A DNA stretch of 64,000 nt from Branchiostoma floridae (Eukaryota > Chordata > Leptocardii > Amphioxiformes > Branchiostomatidae): the NCBI RefSeq assembly GCF_000003815.2, contig NC_049983.1, positions 12,224,283 through 12,288,282 on the forward strand, written 5' to 3'. Positions 12,801 to 23,500 of the stretch are shown one piece after another. The position numbers and the translations under genes were made by a program. Position 1 is the stretch's first letter. Each line of letters starts with the position of its first letter. The notes under the pieces were generated by a model. It did not search any database. It saw only the letters and a list, made by a program, of their open reading frames with translations, and was not told the origin of the DNA.

Positions 12801-14266
12801 CTCTTCACGGAGGTCAGTACGACCTTGTCTCCTGCTGTAGATGCTGTGGCCATGAACTGGTCTGGTGAGGGTCAAGGGCACACAGAACATGCTAACAACA
12901 GGTACTTCTAGTTCAACAAACGGTAGCATTCACCATCTAAAAAATTTACATGACATTGTACTATAGGTAGCTGCTCACTTGACACTATCATAACATTGAT
13001 TGATGACAAAAGAGACAAAGTCCATGCACAACAATTGCTTTCATATGCTCATTTTGTGGCAAACTGTGCATAAGCAGAGCAAGTCTAGCCGCACAATCTG
13101 ATTCTCCAACAGGATGAAAAAAACAAGAAGAAGATTGATGACATAATATTGAAGTATAACATTTGTCCACATGCATCAATAGAACTACTACTACTTCTAG
13201 TAATACCAGCAAGTCCAGGTCTATTTTCAATTAGCCATCTCCCTTCCACTTTTTATTAATTGTCATCTATTTAGAGGCTTTCATGAGTCAAAACAGGAAC
13301 AGTCCAGCTGTGAAAGTGGTTATGTAATGACCTGGTGTAAATCTTGTAACATTCCCATCTTTAATTTTGAAAAGCATTACATGTGTTTGTATTGTCTACT
13401 TTAGGAATATCAATACATGTACTTTGGAAATGACAACAGAGTATTGTAAGATTTTCTCATTTCAAACTACTATATGTAGTCACTCTGGTAGGTTCTACAG
13501 CTCTCTGTAGACTACAAAACATGTAGTGAATGAAGCAATTACAGTATTGAACGCAAACAACTAAGCCAAATCCCAGCAGGACTTGTCTGTACATTGATTT
13601 GCACAGAAAACTCATCAATCCAGTCTAATAAATGATTTTCTCATGTTGACAGGGTCAGCAGTGATACTATGGACTGATTTATTCATAGTTTCCGCCACTT
13701 GAATCAATACCTGGGGGCTACAACGTGCCCGGACTAACAGAGTGATGGCCCTGATTTTCATTCTGAAGGGAGATGTTTTACAGAAAATTTCTTTCATGGC
13801 ATTGCATATTGTATCATTATGTAGATACTACTAGTATATACATGTAGTAGCTTAAGTCTTTACCTCAGAATCAAATTTTCAATTGAAATTTATATCTTCC
13901 TAAGCTTGAAACATATTTAGGTTTTTCTTCTATCACATTAATCAATCAATATGACCACGTTTTGAACTATAAACCACGCAATAGTATAGTGTGCTGTACT
14001 ACTCATAATATCAGTTAAATACCTGTTGCATTTCAGATTCTACAGTCACTAATGAAATACACTATACATGTCTGACTGTGTTAACAAAATCTATCCAGTT
14101 GCTTGAGTAATTTCTGTGTTGTGTTGTGAAGGATACTGTTATGGCTCCAGCAGGCAGATGATATGTCCTGTTGATGTGGGTTGAACTCTGACATCAGCGC
14201 CATGCCGGGGACCTCCCACACTTTCGCGTCCCCGCCCACCGACACCAGCCATGGGGCGTCGGCCAT
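3838..14266 (-). CDS. NEDD1: NEDD1 gamma-tubulin ring complex targeting protein
   Basis: NEDD1 carries the gamma-tubulin ring complex to centrosomes and spindles. Exons, 5' to 3': 14266-14137, 12861-12764, 12518-12402, 12113-11973, 11827-11598, 11332-11134, 10995-10878, 8757-8644, 8240-8148, 7496-7294, 6168-6042, 5397-5167, 4657-4465, 4335-4269, 3942-3838. They total 2166 nt and encode 721 aa (human about 660). Residues 1-305 are WD40 repeats, with near-human stretches such as SLLGSVSDSGTVVLWDTN and SPLTAVDLMYDGATL. The middle (about 306-600) is Ser/Pro-rich but keeps IFSPIRDG, matching human MFSPIRDD. The C terminus keeps the gamma-tubulin-binding helix (DIVNLQVEMLRQFQIQ) and a terminal coiled coil (RYSVNESLVSEIERLREEN). 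Start ATG 14266 aligns with the human start. A 36-nt in-phase candidate microexon lies at 6649-6614 between exons 10 and 11. Confidence 0.95.
6214..6510. mobile_element. Short hAT-like MITE in a NEDD1 intron
   Basis: The element is 297 bp with inverted ends sharing AGGGTTGGACAAGT (left CAGGGTTGGACAAGTTC, right end the complement of TAGGGTTGGACAAGTCC). TTTGT occurs at both outer edges (6209-6213 and 6511-6515) and may be the remains of an 8-bp duplication. The (C/T)AGGGTTGG terminus is typical of hAT elements. A reverse-oriented fragment of the same family lies at 40651-40708. It sits between NEDD1 coding exons 10 and 11 and contains no transposase. Confidence 0.65.
8758..10877. other. NEDD1 intron between coding exons 7 and 8
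   Basis: This is the longest internal NEDD1 intron at 2.1 kb. Apart from the pogo-like fragment at 9066-9171, nothing in it is recognised. Two GC-richer patches (about 9720-10030 and 10140-10350) contain open frames on both strands but no phase-compatible exon. Confidence 0.5.
9066..9171 (-). mobile_element. Terminal fragment of pogo/Tigger-like family
   Basis: Read on the minus strand, this begins CAGTCAAACCTG beside a TA and contains GACCACC blocks and a GTAAGCATTAA segment. All of these recur in the same order at the left end of the complete element at 45050. It is therefore one end of the same family, either truncated or too diverged for its other end to be seen. Confidence 0.7.
12862..14136. 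other. NEDD1 intron between coding exons 1 and 2
   Basis: This is an AT-rich intron of 1.27 kb with no exon, repeat family or regulatory motif that I can support. The donor at 14136 is the weak form GTATCC, but it is fixed by phase. The joined codon gives CWSHNNQFMATAS, matching human CWSSNNNFLVTAS. Confidence 0.6.
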
Positions 14267-15109
14267 GATGCTGGGCTGGCCCAGCTTTCTTATCTACAGT
14301 TTACTGACACACTTCTTCCTATGTCAGAGGATGCCTTCAAGGAACCTGTTGGGCCTGCTGAAAGAAATTGACAGGGCTCTTGTATCCTCAAAAAAAAAAA
14401 GCACAACTTGCAACAAAATATACCCGTCAACAGTAAAATCTTAATCATAGTTAATGTTGACTTACCAAATTTATGATTCACTGGCAAAAATTGAAATTAC
14501 AAATACTGTACAATAGAAAAAAAAAAAAAAAAAATGAAGTCCTTCAAGCCCCCCAAAATTCAAGTCTGGTCAAAAATCAGCAATAAATACTTTAAGCAAG
14601 TAACTACATATGGTGGAAAATTCCTGCATAACGATACAGACAGCATTACACAAATATCAAGATTTCCCAGGAAACAAGCTGAAACAGCATATAAGTCTTG
14701 ATTGTGATATATGGCATAAGGTGTGGGAAAAGTAATTCTCTCGTGTTCACAGAACTGCCAGTAGATCGCACCAACAAATCTCATATCTGGAATCCAATAT
14801 CCTCCCACTTTGATATTGGCCTTTTCCTCCTGGGTGACTAGTACATGCTTTCCTGTGCTAAATCTGACTCCAGGTCTCCTCTAATACTTTGTCACAGTCC
14901 TGGTTACATCAGATCACATCAACACTACGTTCATATGTGACACTGATAGTGATACATGTACGTTTCCTCACATACATGTACATCTAAAACAGGGCAGTCT
15001 GAAAAGTTATGTAGGAACAATTTTGACTCTTAACGCCTGCTTAATTGGAGACAAATCAAACTTGCTAGCATAGTTATACATAACAAGGAACCAGTGAAAG
15101 AATCTACTC

Positions 15110-15543
15110 TTGGGCTTGGTAACGGTACAGCGTACCGGTACAATACCGATTTTTCTTATTGGACCGGTCCAGAAAAACCGGACCTGAAAAAATTAGGTGG
15201 ACCGGATGTTGGATCGATTAGAAAATTAACAGATTGTTTTATCGGGCATTCACACGTTTTGGCGCTTGCAGCTGGAAGAAAATAACACGAGTGGAGCAGA
15301 GTAGAGTTTATAGTCATTTCTACCAAGTTTTACAGCCAATCGTACAGGTGCAGTTAGCGTTGTGGGATTTTAAAATGCCGGTGTGAGTCTAATACTCCAC
15401 CAAACAGATTTCTTTGTAGTGGAATGGACCATTGGTATGAGTCATACTGCATCAGGTCCAGGTTCAGGTCCGGACCTGGACCTGATCCTCTGGACATGAA
15501 CCGGACCTGGACCTGAAATTTTCTGTACCGGTACCTACCCCTA
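15110..15543. mobile_element. hAT-like MITE of the GGTACC family, copy 1
   Basis: The element is 434 bp with termini TTGGGCTTGGTAACGGTAC and, at the other end, the complement of TAGGGGTAGGTACCGGTAC. It is flanked by a perfect 8-bp direct repeat ATCTACTC (15102-15109 and 15544-15551), the size expected of hAT. The inner right side is a chain of CAGGTCC/GGACCTG units able to fold on itself. The interior is clearly related to the copy at 34640-35104. It lies in NEDD1 intron 1. The short open frame across its left half is not a gene. Confidence 0.82.
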
Positions 15544-16333
15544 ATCTACTCATGTCATCATGAAGGGCTGCTGTAGGGGAGGAGGTGATGGTTGTGTTTT
15601 CCCTACAGTTTGGTCTGCTGAGGTGGTTGAATTGAAATTGACTTTTTGGGAGACGATGAGCAACTTTCTCAAGATTACATGGACACCAAAGAAGACACAT
15701 GTTTGTTGCAGAGACTCAACTCCCTTTTTATTCAAACATGCCAAGAGTTCGAACGCTGCACCTGCGAAAGGGTGCAAACCTCACCGTTTGAACAGCTAAT
15801 CCCATTTGCTGGTGCAGCCATCAAACTGCCATCTTAGAAATGTGGTTCCAACATGATCCATAAAAAGAAACCTTCCACCAAGGAGGTTCCACTAAGTCCA
15901 GTACCAAAGGAAAAGGCCTGATGACACCATGACTGATGTCAATTTTGACTACAGATGATAACAGTTCCAAATCGTCTATTATAGGAAAAATAGTTACCTG
16001 GTGTATAATAACCTTCCAATGCCTGTTGTGTAACCAATATCTTACTGATTTCTCAAAGGATTTTTGACAACTGCCAAGAGGTGCTAGTAAAAATGATTCA
16101 CTTGCTTCCAGTTCCAGACGTTGGTCCTGAGTCTATGGCTTCCTCGTAATACTAATAGGGAAGGGAGAGGGACTGTTTGACACGACTGGCATGGGATGTT
16201 TGACCAACGCATACTTACAGCACATCGATGTATCTACTGCAGACAAAGAAACGATATCATTGTGCGGAATCAAAACAAATCCCTCGGCAAAAGTAGAACT
16301 CTGTCAAGTTGTCCCGGGAGGGGTCGATGTCAA

Positions 16334-17893
16334 TAGGGTTGGCGGAAACGGCTGCCCGGTCGGTCGGCGGAAACCGCTGCCCGGTTCGGTCCTGAGGTTG
16401 GTTTGGGGGGTTTCCAGTATTGCATACAGTATTGTAAGTGAAGTAAACAAAATGCCTACTTAAATATTCCATAACGGTTGTTAGATGTAATGTTGCTAGA
16501 TGTTCAAAGGAAGCTGGCCAAATAACTTATCTTTTGAAAAAAAATTAATTTGACATTTCTTGGTAAGATTGTCCCATTCCCAGCTGCTACTATTCGAACG
16601 TCCCCCAGTACAGAACGTCAGAAGTTTGCTACGTCAAGGTTGTACAGGGTGGCGGTCCTTTGATCTAGTATACCATATGTGCCGCGGGCGCCAGCGACAA
16701 AATCAATCAATTTTGACAGCACTACCGCACCGAGCTGTCTGACATGTCCGAGGAGAAACTATCTCTAAGAACTGTAAAAGAATTCAAATTTAGTTAAATC
16801 AATACTAAAATGTACATTTACAAACGCATGGATTCAATTTTTTTGTGTCAGGTTCTGGTTTAAACTAATGTAGTCAATTATATATTAATTATGTACAATG
16901 TTTTCACATAATTTTGTTACTTCACACGAAAACGGCTCCGCCGTAGTCTTTCCTCCTCGTAAGCAAACTTGTCATCGAACATTGAATTCTTGAAAGATAA
17001 AAATGGTGATTTCACCAGTGTCTGAAGATTTCCCCCACAGCAATTCTTTGATTGATCCCGATACTATCTTCTCACATGTCGGAAATGATAAGATAATAAA
17101 GATAATAAAGATTTAACCAAGGATTGAATAAATGTGCTCGTGGTCAAAGCACTGAAAGTCAGCATAATCCCATCCAGTCTCAGATCGGCAGAGCGGCTAG
17201 AGCCCAAATAACACCGCGATAAACAACGTGGCCACGGTCGGCTCGAGAAAAATTCTTAGTTAGCAATTAATCTTCAACACGAATGACTCATACTCTAAAG
17301 CTATTCCGAAGAACAAGTAATAATTAAGTTTACTACTGTCCCCTATTAGAAGCGCCTCACACATATCCATGTGGCCACACGCACTGCGTATTTGGGGTCA
17401 ACGACCTAACGTTAATGTGCGCTGCATGGAATGCCGAAAACTTCCGATGAATCAAATCAATCAATCCAACCTATAGTTTCCCATTCCAGAGTATATAAAT
17501 ATAAAACTAGTGTTGGGGATTACATTTTTGAAAAGAAAAAAAGATCAAGGCGCAAATCAGTTCTTACGGTGAGGACACGGCGCGGCTCATTATCGACCTT
17601 ATTAGCGTTAATGAGCTGGTAGCACCGAAATCTGGTGTTCACCGGAAACGTGTACAAAGTTCGAAATTTCGCCGTGTTTGTGTTTTCGAATTTCCGAAAT
17701 GACGGTAATGTTTACGATATTAGCGCTACTGTAAATTGTAGGGTCAGCCTACACGAGAAATGCACTTAAATTACTGCTGCGATAGCAAGCCACTTGTTTA
17801 CATTTGGTATACTCGAAACCCCCAAAACCAACCTCCAGACCGGACCGGGCAGCCGTTTCCGCAGACCGACCGGGCAGCCGTTTCCGCCAACCC
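16334..17893. mobile_element. hAT-like element, 1.56 kb, long terminal inverted repeats
   Basis: About 85 bases at each end are inverted copies at roughly 88 per cent identity. Both read GGGTTGGCGGAAACGGCTGC and then a second GCGGAAAC-GCTGCCCGGT unit, AGGTTGGTTT and a G run. The flanks carry a perfect 8-bp duplication GATGTCAA (16326-16333 and 17894-17901). The left tip is TAGGGTTGG, a hAT-type terminus, while the right end lacks the matching final TA. No transposase frame was seen in the interior, so it is probably non-autonomous. It fills nearly half of NEDD1 intron 1 and ends about 100 bp from the first exon. Confidence 0.82.
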
Positions 17894-17990
17894 GATGTCA
17901 ACATGCACAAAGAACAGAAAATGAATCCCTCATACAGCGTTTGAACCCTCAAAATGCACATTTTCTTGGACAGCAGAGTAAGTGCCTTAC

Positions 17991-18095
17991 CTTTTCGTTG
18001 CTCTTGCTTGTACAGGACCTCTCAAAGTGGGAGAAAACTAGAAGATTTGTCGTTGCACCACAACCCAACATCGACTTGCCGCCATTTTAAATTCG
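17991..18095 (-). promoter_or_regulatory. NEDD1: NEDD1 non-coding first exon and core promoter
   Basis: On the minus strand a YY1 consensus AAAATGGCGGC (18088-18078) leads into a segment ending CGAAAAG before the donor GTAAGG at 17990-17985. The acceptor before 14293 (ACTGTAG) fits as its partner and places the NEDD1 start ATG 28 bases into exon 2. YY1 sites with ATG just after the cap are typical of this promoter class. The exact cap site is unknown. A second ATG at 18071 is open in frame into the NEDD1 start and would add 36 residues, but its context is poor. Confidence 0.6.
18038..18085 (-). CDS. Upstream ORF in NEDD1 leader (15 codons)
   Basis: The ATG inside the YY1 motif opens MAASRCWVVVQRQIF and then TAG, all inside the first exon. 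Whether it is translated depends on where transcription starts, since the ATG may lie too close to the cap to be used. It is recorded because it is the first ATG of the predicted leader. Confidence 0.35.
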   Translation of the reverse strand: MAASRCWVVVQRQIF

Positions 18096-19669
18096 TTACG
18101 AACAGCGCATGCGACATGCATGGATGAATTGGAATGTAGCACGTAATTCGGTCTTGGTAGTTTTGTCACAAAAACTATTCCGTTTCTAAATACAGTAGTT
18201 AATAATGTATGATGTGTAAATATGTAAAAATATTTATTATTAAAAGACTCAGTGTCGTAACTTTATTAGCTTGAAATTGTGCATCCCTCTCCCATTGTCA
18301 AGTTAATTCGAAACTTGTCCCAAATATGAGCTTAGGGATTTACACACGTCTCGATCACCGCTCAGCAGCGACATCTAGCGAATATTGTGTGAATCACTAC
18401 CAGTCTGGTGAGTTGAGGTAAGCTGTCAGTTTGCTGGGTGTCTCCTAGGAGACTAATATAATTATCCCTAGATGAACGATATTGGAGTCATATGCTGTCA
18501 GGTCATATAAATCTTTAACTTAACGTACAAAGGGAAGGGATGTCTGAAATACTTACAAGCTGACTAAATCAGGTCAAATCAGGCAGGTCAATTTAGCATC
18601 ACATGGCAAATTGTCAGTCCAATTCTTCCAACTGCTGCGGTATTAAATTTTAAGTGCCATCTATGAAGACATGCACACTGACTATGAGAAAAGGTTGCAA
18701 TATAATACAGTATATTGGGTAAAAGATTAGTTAACTTTTTAAATGTTAAGTTAAATTTTTTGCAGTCCAGATCAAAATGGGCACCATGGATAACGACTGT
18801 GTACCTGACGTGGCCAGACCAGAGACCTAAATCTCTGAAAGCCTGGAGACTAACGTTTTTGCTCCTGACAGTGTAATTGGAGACTATATTGGTATTTTCC
18901 CCAAGTAGAACCAGCTAAAACCCTGCATGGCTCCCATGTTACAGCTCTGGCTCAGGTCTCTATTAAAGTCTAACGATAGATGTTATCTACCCGGTATCAC
19001 TGTTGTATCTTTGTGTTCTTCAATCCTCATGAAGTATTGGGACTTCATATGAAATGGGTTCATGGGATTTGACATCTAATAGTTGAAGTTGACAAGAAAA
19101 GACCGGTGTCTGCCCCTCCCAGACCTTCATCTGGTATCACATTGTAGGATGCCAGTACAAGCAGACCCAGGGTATATAAACATGAGATCTCTGACATGTA
19201 TTAGCCAGCAAGTTAGTAATTTAAGAAGAAGAAAAAGCAGACAATAACATCAGAGTAGCAAAATCTTTTTACTGTGCCTGAAAATACTTCACCTTCCCCA
19301 TCATTATTTTATACATGACTGTATCCAGTCATGTCTGAGAATTTCTCTTTAAATATCTACCCAATGTGTGTGTTCCTTATATCACAAAAATAGCTTTCAG
19401 TGCAACATTACCGGTAAAAGTTTATGATACAGTATTAATGTATATAGATTTTGCTACTGGACCTCATTCTATCAAAATGCCTTTCTTAATTTTGCATAAG
19501 ATTGTGACAGAAGCAAATAATTCAATAACATGATCAAAACCCAATTTCTACCAGTCTAGAGCTGCCAATTAGTAGTACCATAACTGTTGGTGTGACAGTA
19601 ATCTCATTCCTGTTCCACAAGTTATACAGTATCAGAGCTGATCAGATCAGCCTTACTATGCATACATAA
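18096..19669. other. Intergenic DNA between NEDD1 and TRPV
   Basis: The stretch contains no exon or repeat family that I recognise. It separates the NEDD1 promoter from the 3' side of TRPV. The words TTTTGTCACAAAAACTAT near 18171 recur near 35275, hinting at a further dispersed repeat whose limits I cannot define. Confidence 0.4.
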
Positions 19670-20330
19670 CGGTGCACACCCCAGTTCTTCTGCGACAGGG
19701 GTCCGAGGTAGTGCGCGACAAAAAAGTGACGAAAGACTACCGAGGGTCTATGTTTGAGTTGAGATTTCTCATTATTTCCTGCGAAATGACATTAAACGGT
19801 TACATGGCTGAAAAGCGTAGGAAATGGTGTGTTTTTGGTGCAAATTGTGTTTTGGTCCGCGCCTTACTTCTGGGATATTCCTACACCTGAATGTGAACAG
19901 GTCAGTGACCTAGATTGACCTCTGAAGCGCTGTGTTAAGCCAAGTTGCAATGCCGCGCATCTTGGATGATTAAAAAAACTGCAGTACTAGAATTTTCTTC
20001 ATAATTGGCTGGATTACTCTTTAGACTTTCCTCTTTCTGGCAGTATCAGTCGTGCTTGCCGGAAAAATCTGCTTCATCTGTTTTTTCCAATGCAAAAATG
20101 CCCGATTTTGTGCATCATTTTTGACATGAAAATAATGGTTTTTCCCTATAATTTTTCAAAATTAAAGAAGTTGAAGGATCGAAACCCAGTTGGTCTTGTA
20201 GCTGAAGGAATATCCTCTCACCCCATAACCAGTTATTTTGCTTCAGGATAATTCCCTGGAAGAGATGGTCGCTAGACTTGAGGGTGTGCCGCCTCCATTT
20301 GAAACCCCAAATAAACTGGGGTGTGCCCCC
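19670..20330. mobile_element. piggyBac-like MITE, 661 bp
   Basis: The ends are inverted repeats sharing GCACACCCCAGTT (left CGGTGCACACCCCAGTT, right the complement of GGGGGCACACCCCAGTT). The right flank is TTAA (20331-20334). The left flank is ATAA (19666-19669), read here as TTAA with one change. TTAA targets mark the piggyBac superfamily. The internal 72-codon frame is not recognisable as transposase. The element lies just downstream of the TRPV gene. Confidence 0.65.
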
Positions 20331-20478
20331 TTAAGATCAGGCTCCAAACACATATGCAGCTTCATGCGGCATTGCCTCACCTGATGAATTCAAACTTACA
20401 ACTTGGGAAACCACTAAAAGTTAGTCACAGAAATTTGCCATCACCTGACATCATTCAAATCATTAGACACTTTAGAAG

Positions 20479-20484
20479 TTTATT
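20479..20484 (-). terminator. Candidate poly(A) signal of TRPV
   Basis: The minus strand reads AATAAA here, about 72 bases past the TRPV stop codon. The spacing is suitable for 3'-end formation. Confidence 0.5.
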
Positions 20485-20555
20485 ACAATTATTCTCCTAG
20501 TCTGTACTTTGTGTTCAAAAATCCATTGTAATAAATGTATTTCATCATTGCACTT

Positions 20556-23500
20556 TCATTGTTCCTGAGAATTGTTCCTAGCTTTAGGCTCTGTAACATT
20601 CCCTTCAGCTTCAAAAGCTGGGTTGATGTGTCCTTCTACTGTTGCTTTCTTTTCATTTTCCAGAACAGTAACAGTAGCTGTCTGAGGTTCTGGTGCTGAT
20701 TCCACTTGGATCAAACTGGCTGTACTACTGCAGCTCACAGCATCCCTGTCATCATTGTTCCTGTTCACCTGTACATTGAATGTCTGTAGATTTAGACTTT
20801 CTCCTTCAGAAGCTTTCTTTTCTTTCTCCACTTCTTCCCTCTCCTCCTGCTCTTCTACTGCATCCTCCACTATGTCGTGCAGATGGGAGTGGACATCCAG
20901 GTTTTTCAGGAAGAAGCCATTTGGTTTATCCTGTGGTTTCCTGCCTTTATTGTCCTGTAGGGACTGGGCTTGTAGACTGAGCTTGTCACGTGCATGCTTC
21001 CCGATCACCTGTAGGAACACATGTGACAGTAAGGTGGTGAATAATGTGTGTGTTAGTTGCAAGCGACACATCACAAGTGATAAGATCTAACCTGATTTCT
21101 CAATGAGATCCAGGAGATTAGATTATATCATATATGTTAGTGAAGAGGGTTGGATGACATACTTGCCATCAAAGAGCCTTAGCAACACGCCACTTCATTG
21201 AGCTGGAATATTAGATTAGGTCCAGCTCGTCACTCAAGCAAATTCAATCATTGGAGATGATAGTGCTGTAGCTTTTAGTTTGGTTAATAATACATGTCTT
21301 ATAAATCCTGAACAAAGGGTTCCATCTATTTTATTTCAAAACCATGTTTCTTTTTATGAGATGGGGGGGGGGGGACTCTCACAGCAATGGCACAACAGTT
21401 CCAACACACACTCCTACCCTGGAGCACTGTTGGAGCTTTTTGGCCAACACCCGTTTCATGGCCATCTGGAAGAATAGCAGTATCTTAAATACCACAGAGC
21501 ACAAAGCTGGAAGCATGCCAGAGATACTTACATTTTGTAAGATGTCAAATGGAAGCAGATTAGAGATAACACCTGATATTAGCATAGATACCAGAAGATA
21601 AGACAGTCCAATGCTGAATATAGAATAGAAAATGAAATGCATGGGGCCATGTCAGTAAGGCCAATGTTTCTGAAAAGTAAATGTTTCTTATTTGCTGAAA
21701 ATTTTCTGCCAAAAATGGAGCTTGTTTGTCAATCCATGCCATAGATGTCTGTAGTTAGTTCTGTCACAGCCTGCTTGGAAATTCTATGACATCAAACTTG
21801 TATGAAAGCCTATGTCTATGACCACCGATGTTACCACACCGTTATTGCCTGAAGTATTGGTTCTAAACTAGACCATTTGTCATGTTTAAGATGACATAAA
21901 TCCTCACCTTCCAGCTGGCCACCACCCCGCTCTTCTTCTTGGCCCTGCTCATGGCCTCCTCCTTGATGACCAGCAGTGCCCGCAGCCCGTGAGGACCGGG
22001 CTCGACCGGCAGGTGCACCGCGGAGTCCGGCCGCAGCTGGATGGAGTAGTCCTTACGGAACTGCTGCAGGGACGACTTGGAGAAGGAACGCTCCAGAGAG
22101 ACGATGATCTTGGCTTTCTGTAATGGCAACAAGGATACACAGGATACAGTAAGCACTGTACTGTCAAGTCTAAGGGATACAAAATTGTGGTAACAAAGAA
22201 AACTTTCGTTAAAGTTAACTTGTATCATATTGAGGTTTCTATCCCCACGAGAGCATTTGTGGAAAACACACAGTTTGGTGAATCAGATTCATATAGGTGA
22301 TGAATAATGTGTGTATACAACCAGTAGAGTGCTACACAACCAGCTTTCTATATACGGCTGTTATACCTTATAGCTTAGATGAAACCTTGAAATAACACCA
22401 GGGATATTACAGATTTAATAACATACCTGTCTTCTCCACTCCCTCTCAGACCTGTCAACCACCTGAAATGTAAAGGTAGGATGTTTTACTTCTTAGTACA
22501 ATGTACAAACAAAATACATATTTCTGACATATTTTTTTCATTAGCAATAGATTTTGTCATTTTATTATCTTTCCAACTACTTTACAAGAAATCATACAGA
22601 TGGAATTTCTATCTAGTATGGAGCAACAATTTGTCTTTATTCAAAGGCAGTATCACATTGATCAAAGATGTGAGCTATTGTGCTGTGTGTTTGTGCTGAC
22701 CTCCTGGAAAGTGTTGGACATCATGGCGATGAGCATGTTGAGCAGCATGATGGGAACCAGCATCATGAACACCACAAACAGCAGCTTGGCGAGGGCGGGG
22801 AACTCTGCTAGGTTAAACACTGGGTACTGTGGGAGACAGAGGAAGGTTCATTCATATGCTCATCAGCCGTTTGGATTGTTGCCTCAAGATTTCTCTGCCT
22901 CGTTGCATTCTGTCTTTCAGTAAGTCGTCACAGTTCCAAAGTTTTCAGCCTTCCATACATTTGTGTATTAGTTTATCAATACTTGATGATTTATCAAAAA
23001 CATCTTGTCTACATTCATATTGTTCATTGTTTTCTATCAGCCATACGTATATATTTGTTTTGATGATTCCTGAAAGATGGCAGTTTTGTCATGTAGCGAC
23101 TACTGTCCTTGGTGCTGAAAATGCACTTGCACCCCAAATTGCCTTCACCTGATGAACAGGGTGAATTTCTTTGCCCTCCTGGTGCCCAGATTCAGAATTA
23201 CCCTATATCAGGATGTAATAGTGATATTTCCATGTAATAAACATTTTCTGATGAATACCAAGTACAGCGATAATGGTTGGAAAACTTACATCAAATTCCC
23301 CCAAAGTCATCTGAAAAAGTGTCATCAGTGATCCAAACTCTGAGTCAAACTTTTCTGTTGGCTTGTCTCGAAACATGATCCAGAATGCTGGGAAAATATA
23401 GAAACAGAACAATTATTACACAGATGACAGATGATCAATGTGAGAAATAAACAATGAATACACCATTATAACTATTTTGAATCATAGTAGCTACTTTTGA

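Noticed and set aside
15094-15285. Frame reading TGPEKPDLKKLGGPDVG, repeated near 34560-34820
   Set aside because: The shared peptide arises because both lie inside copies of the same non-coding hAT-like MITE, not because of a protein family.
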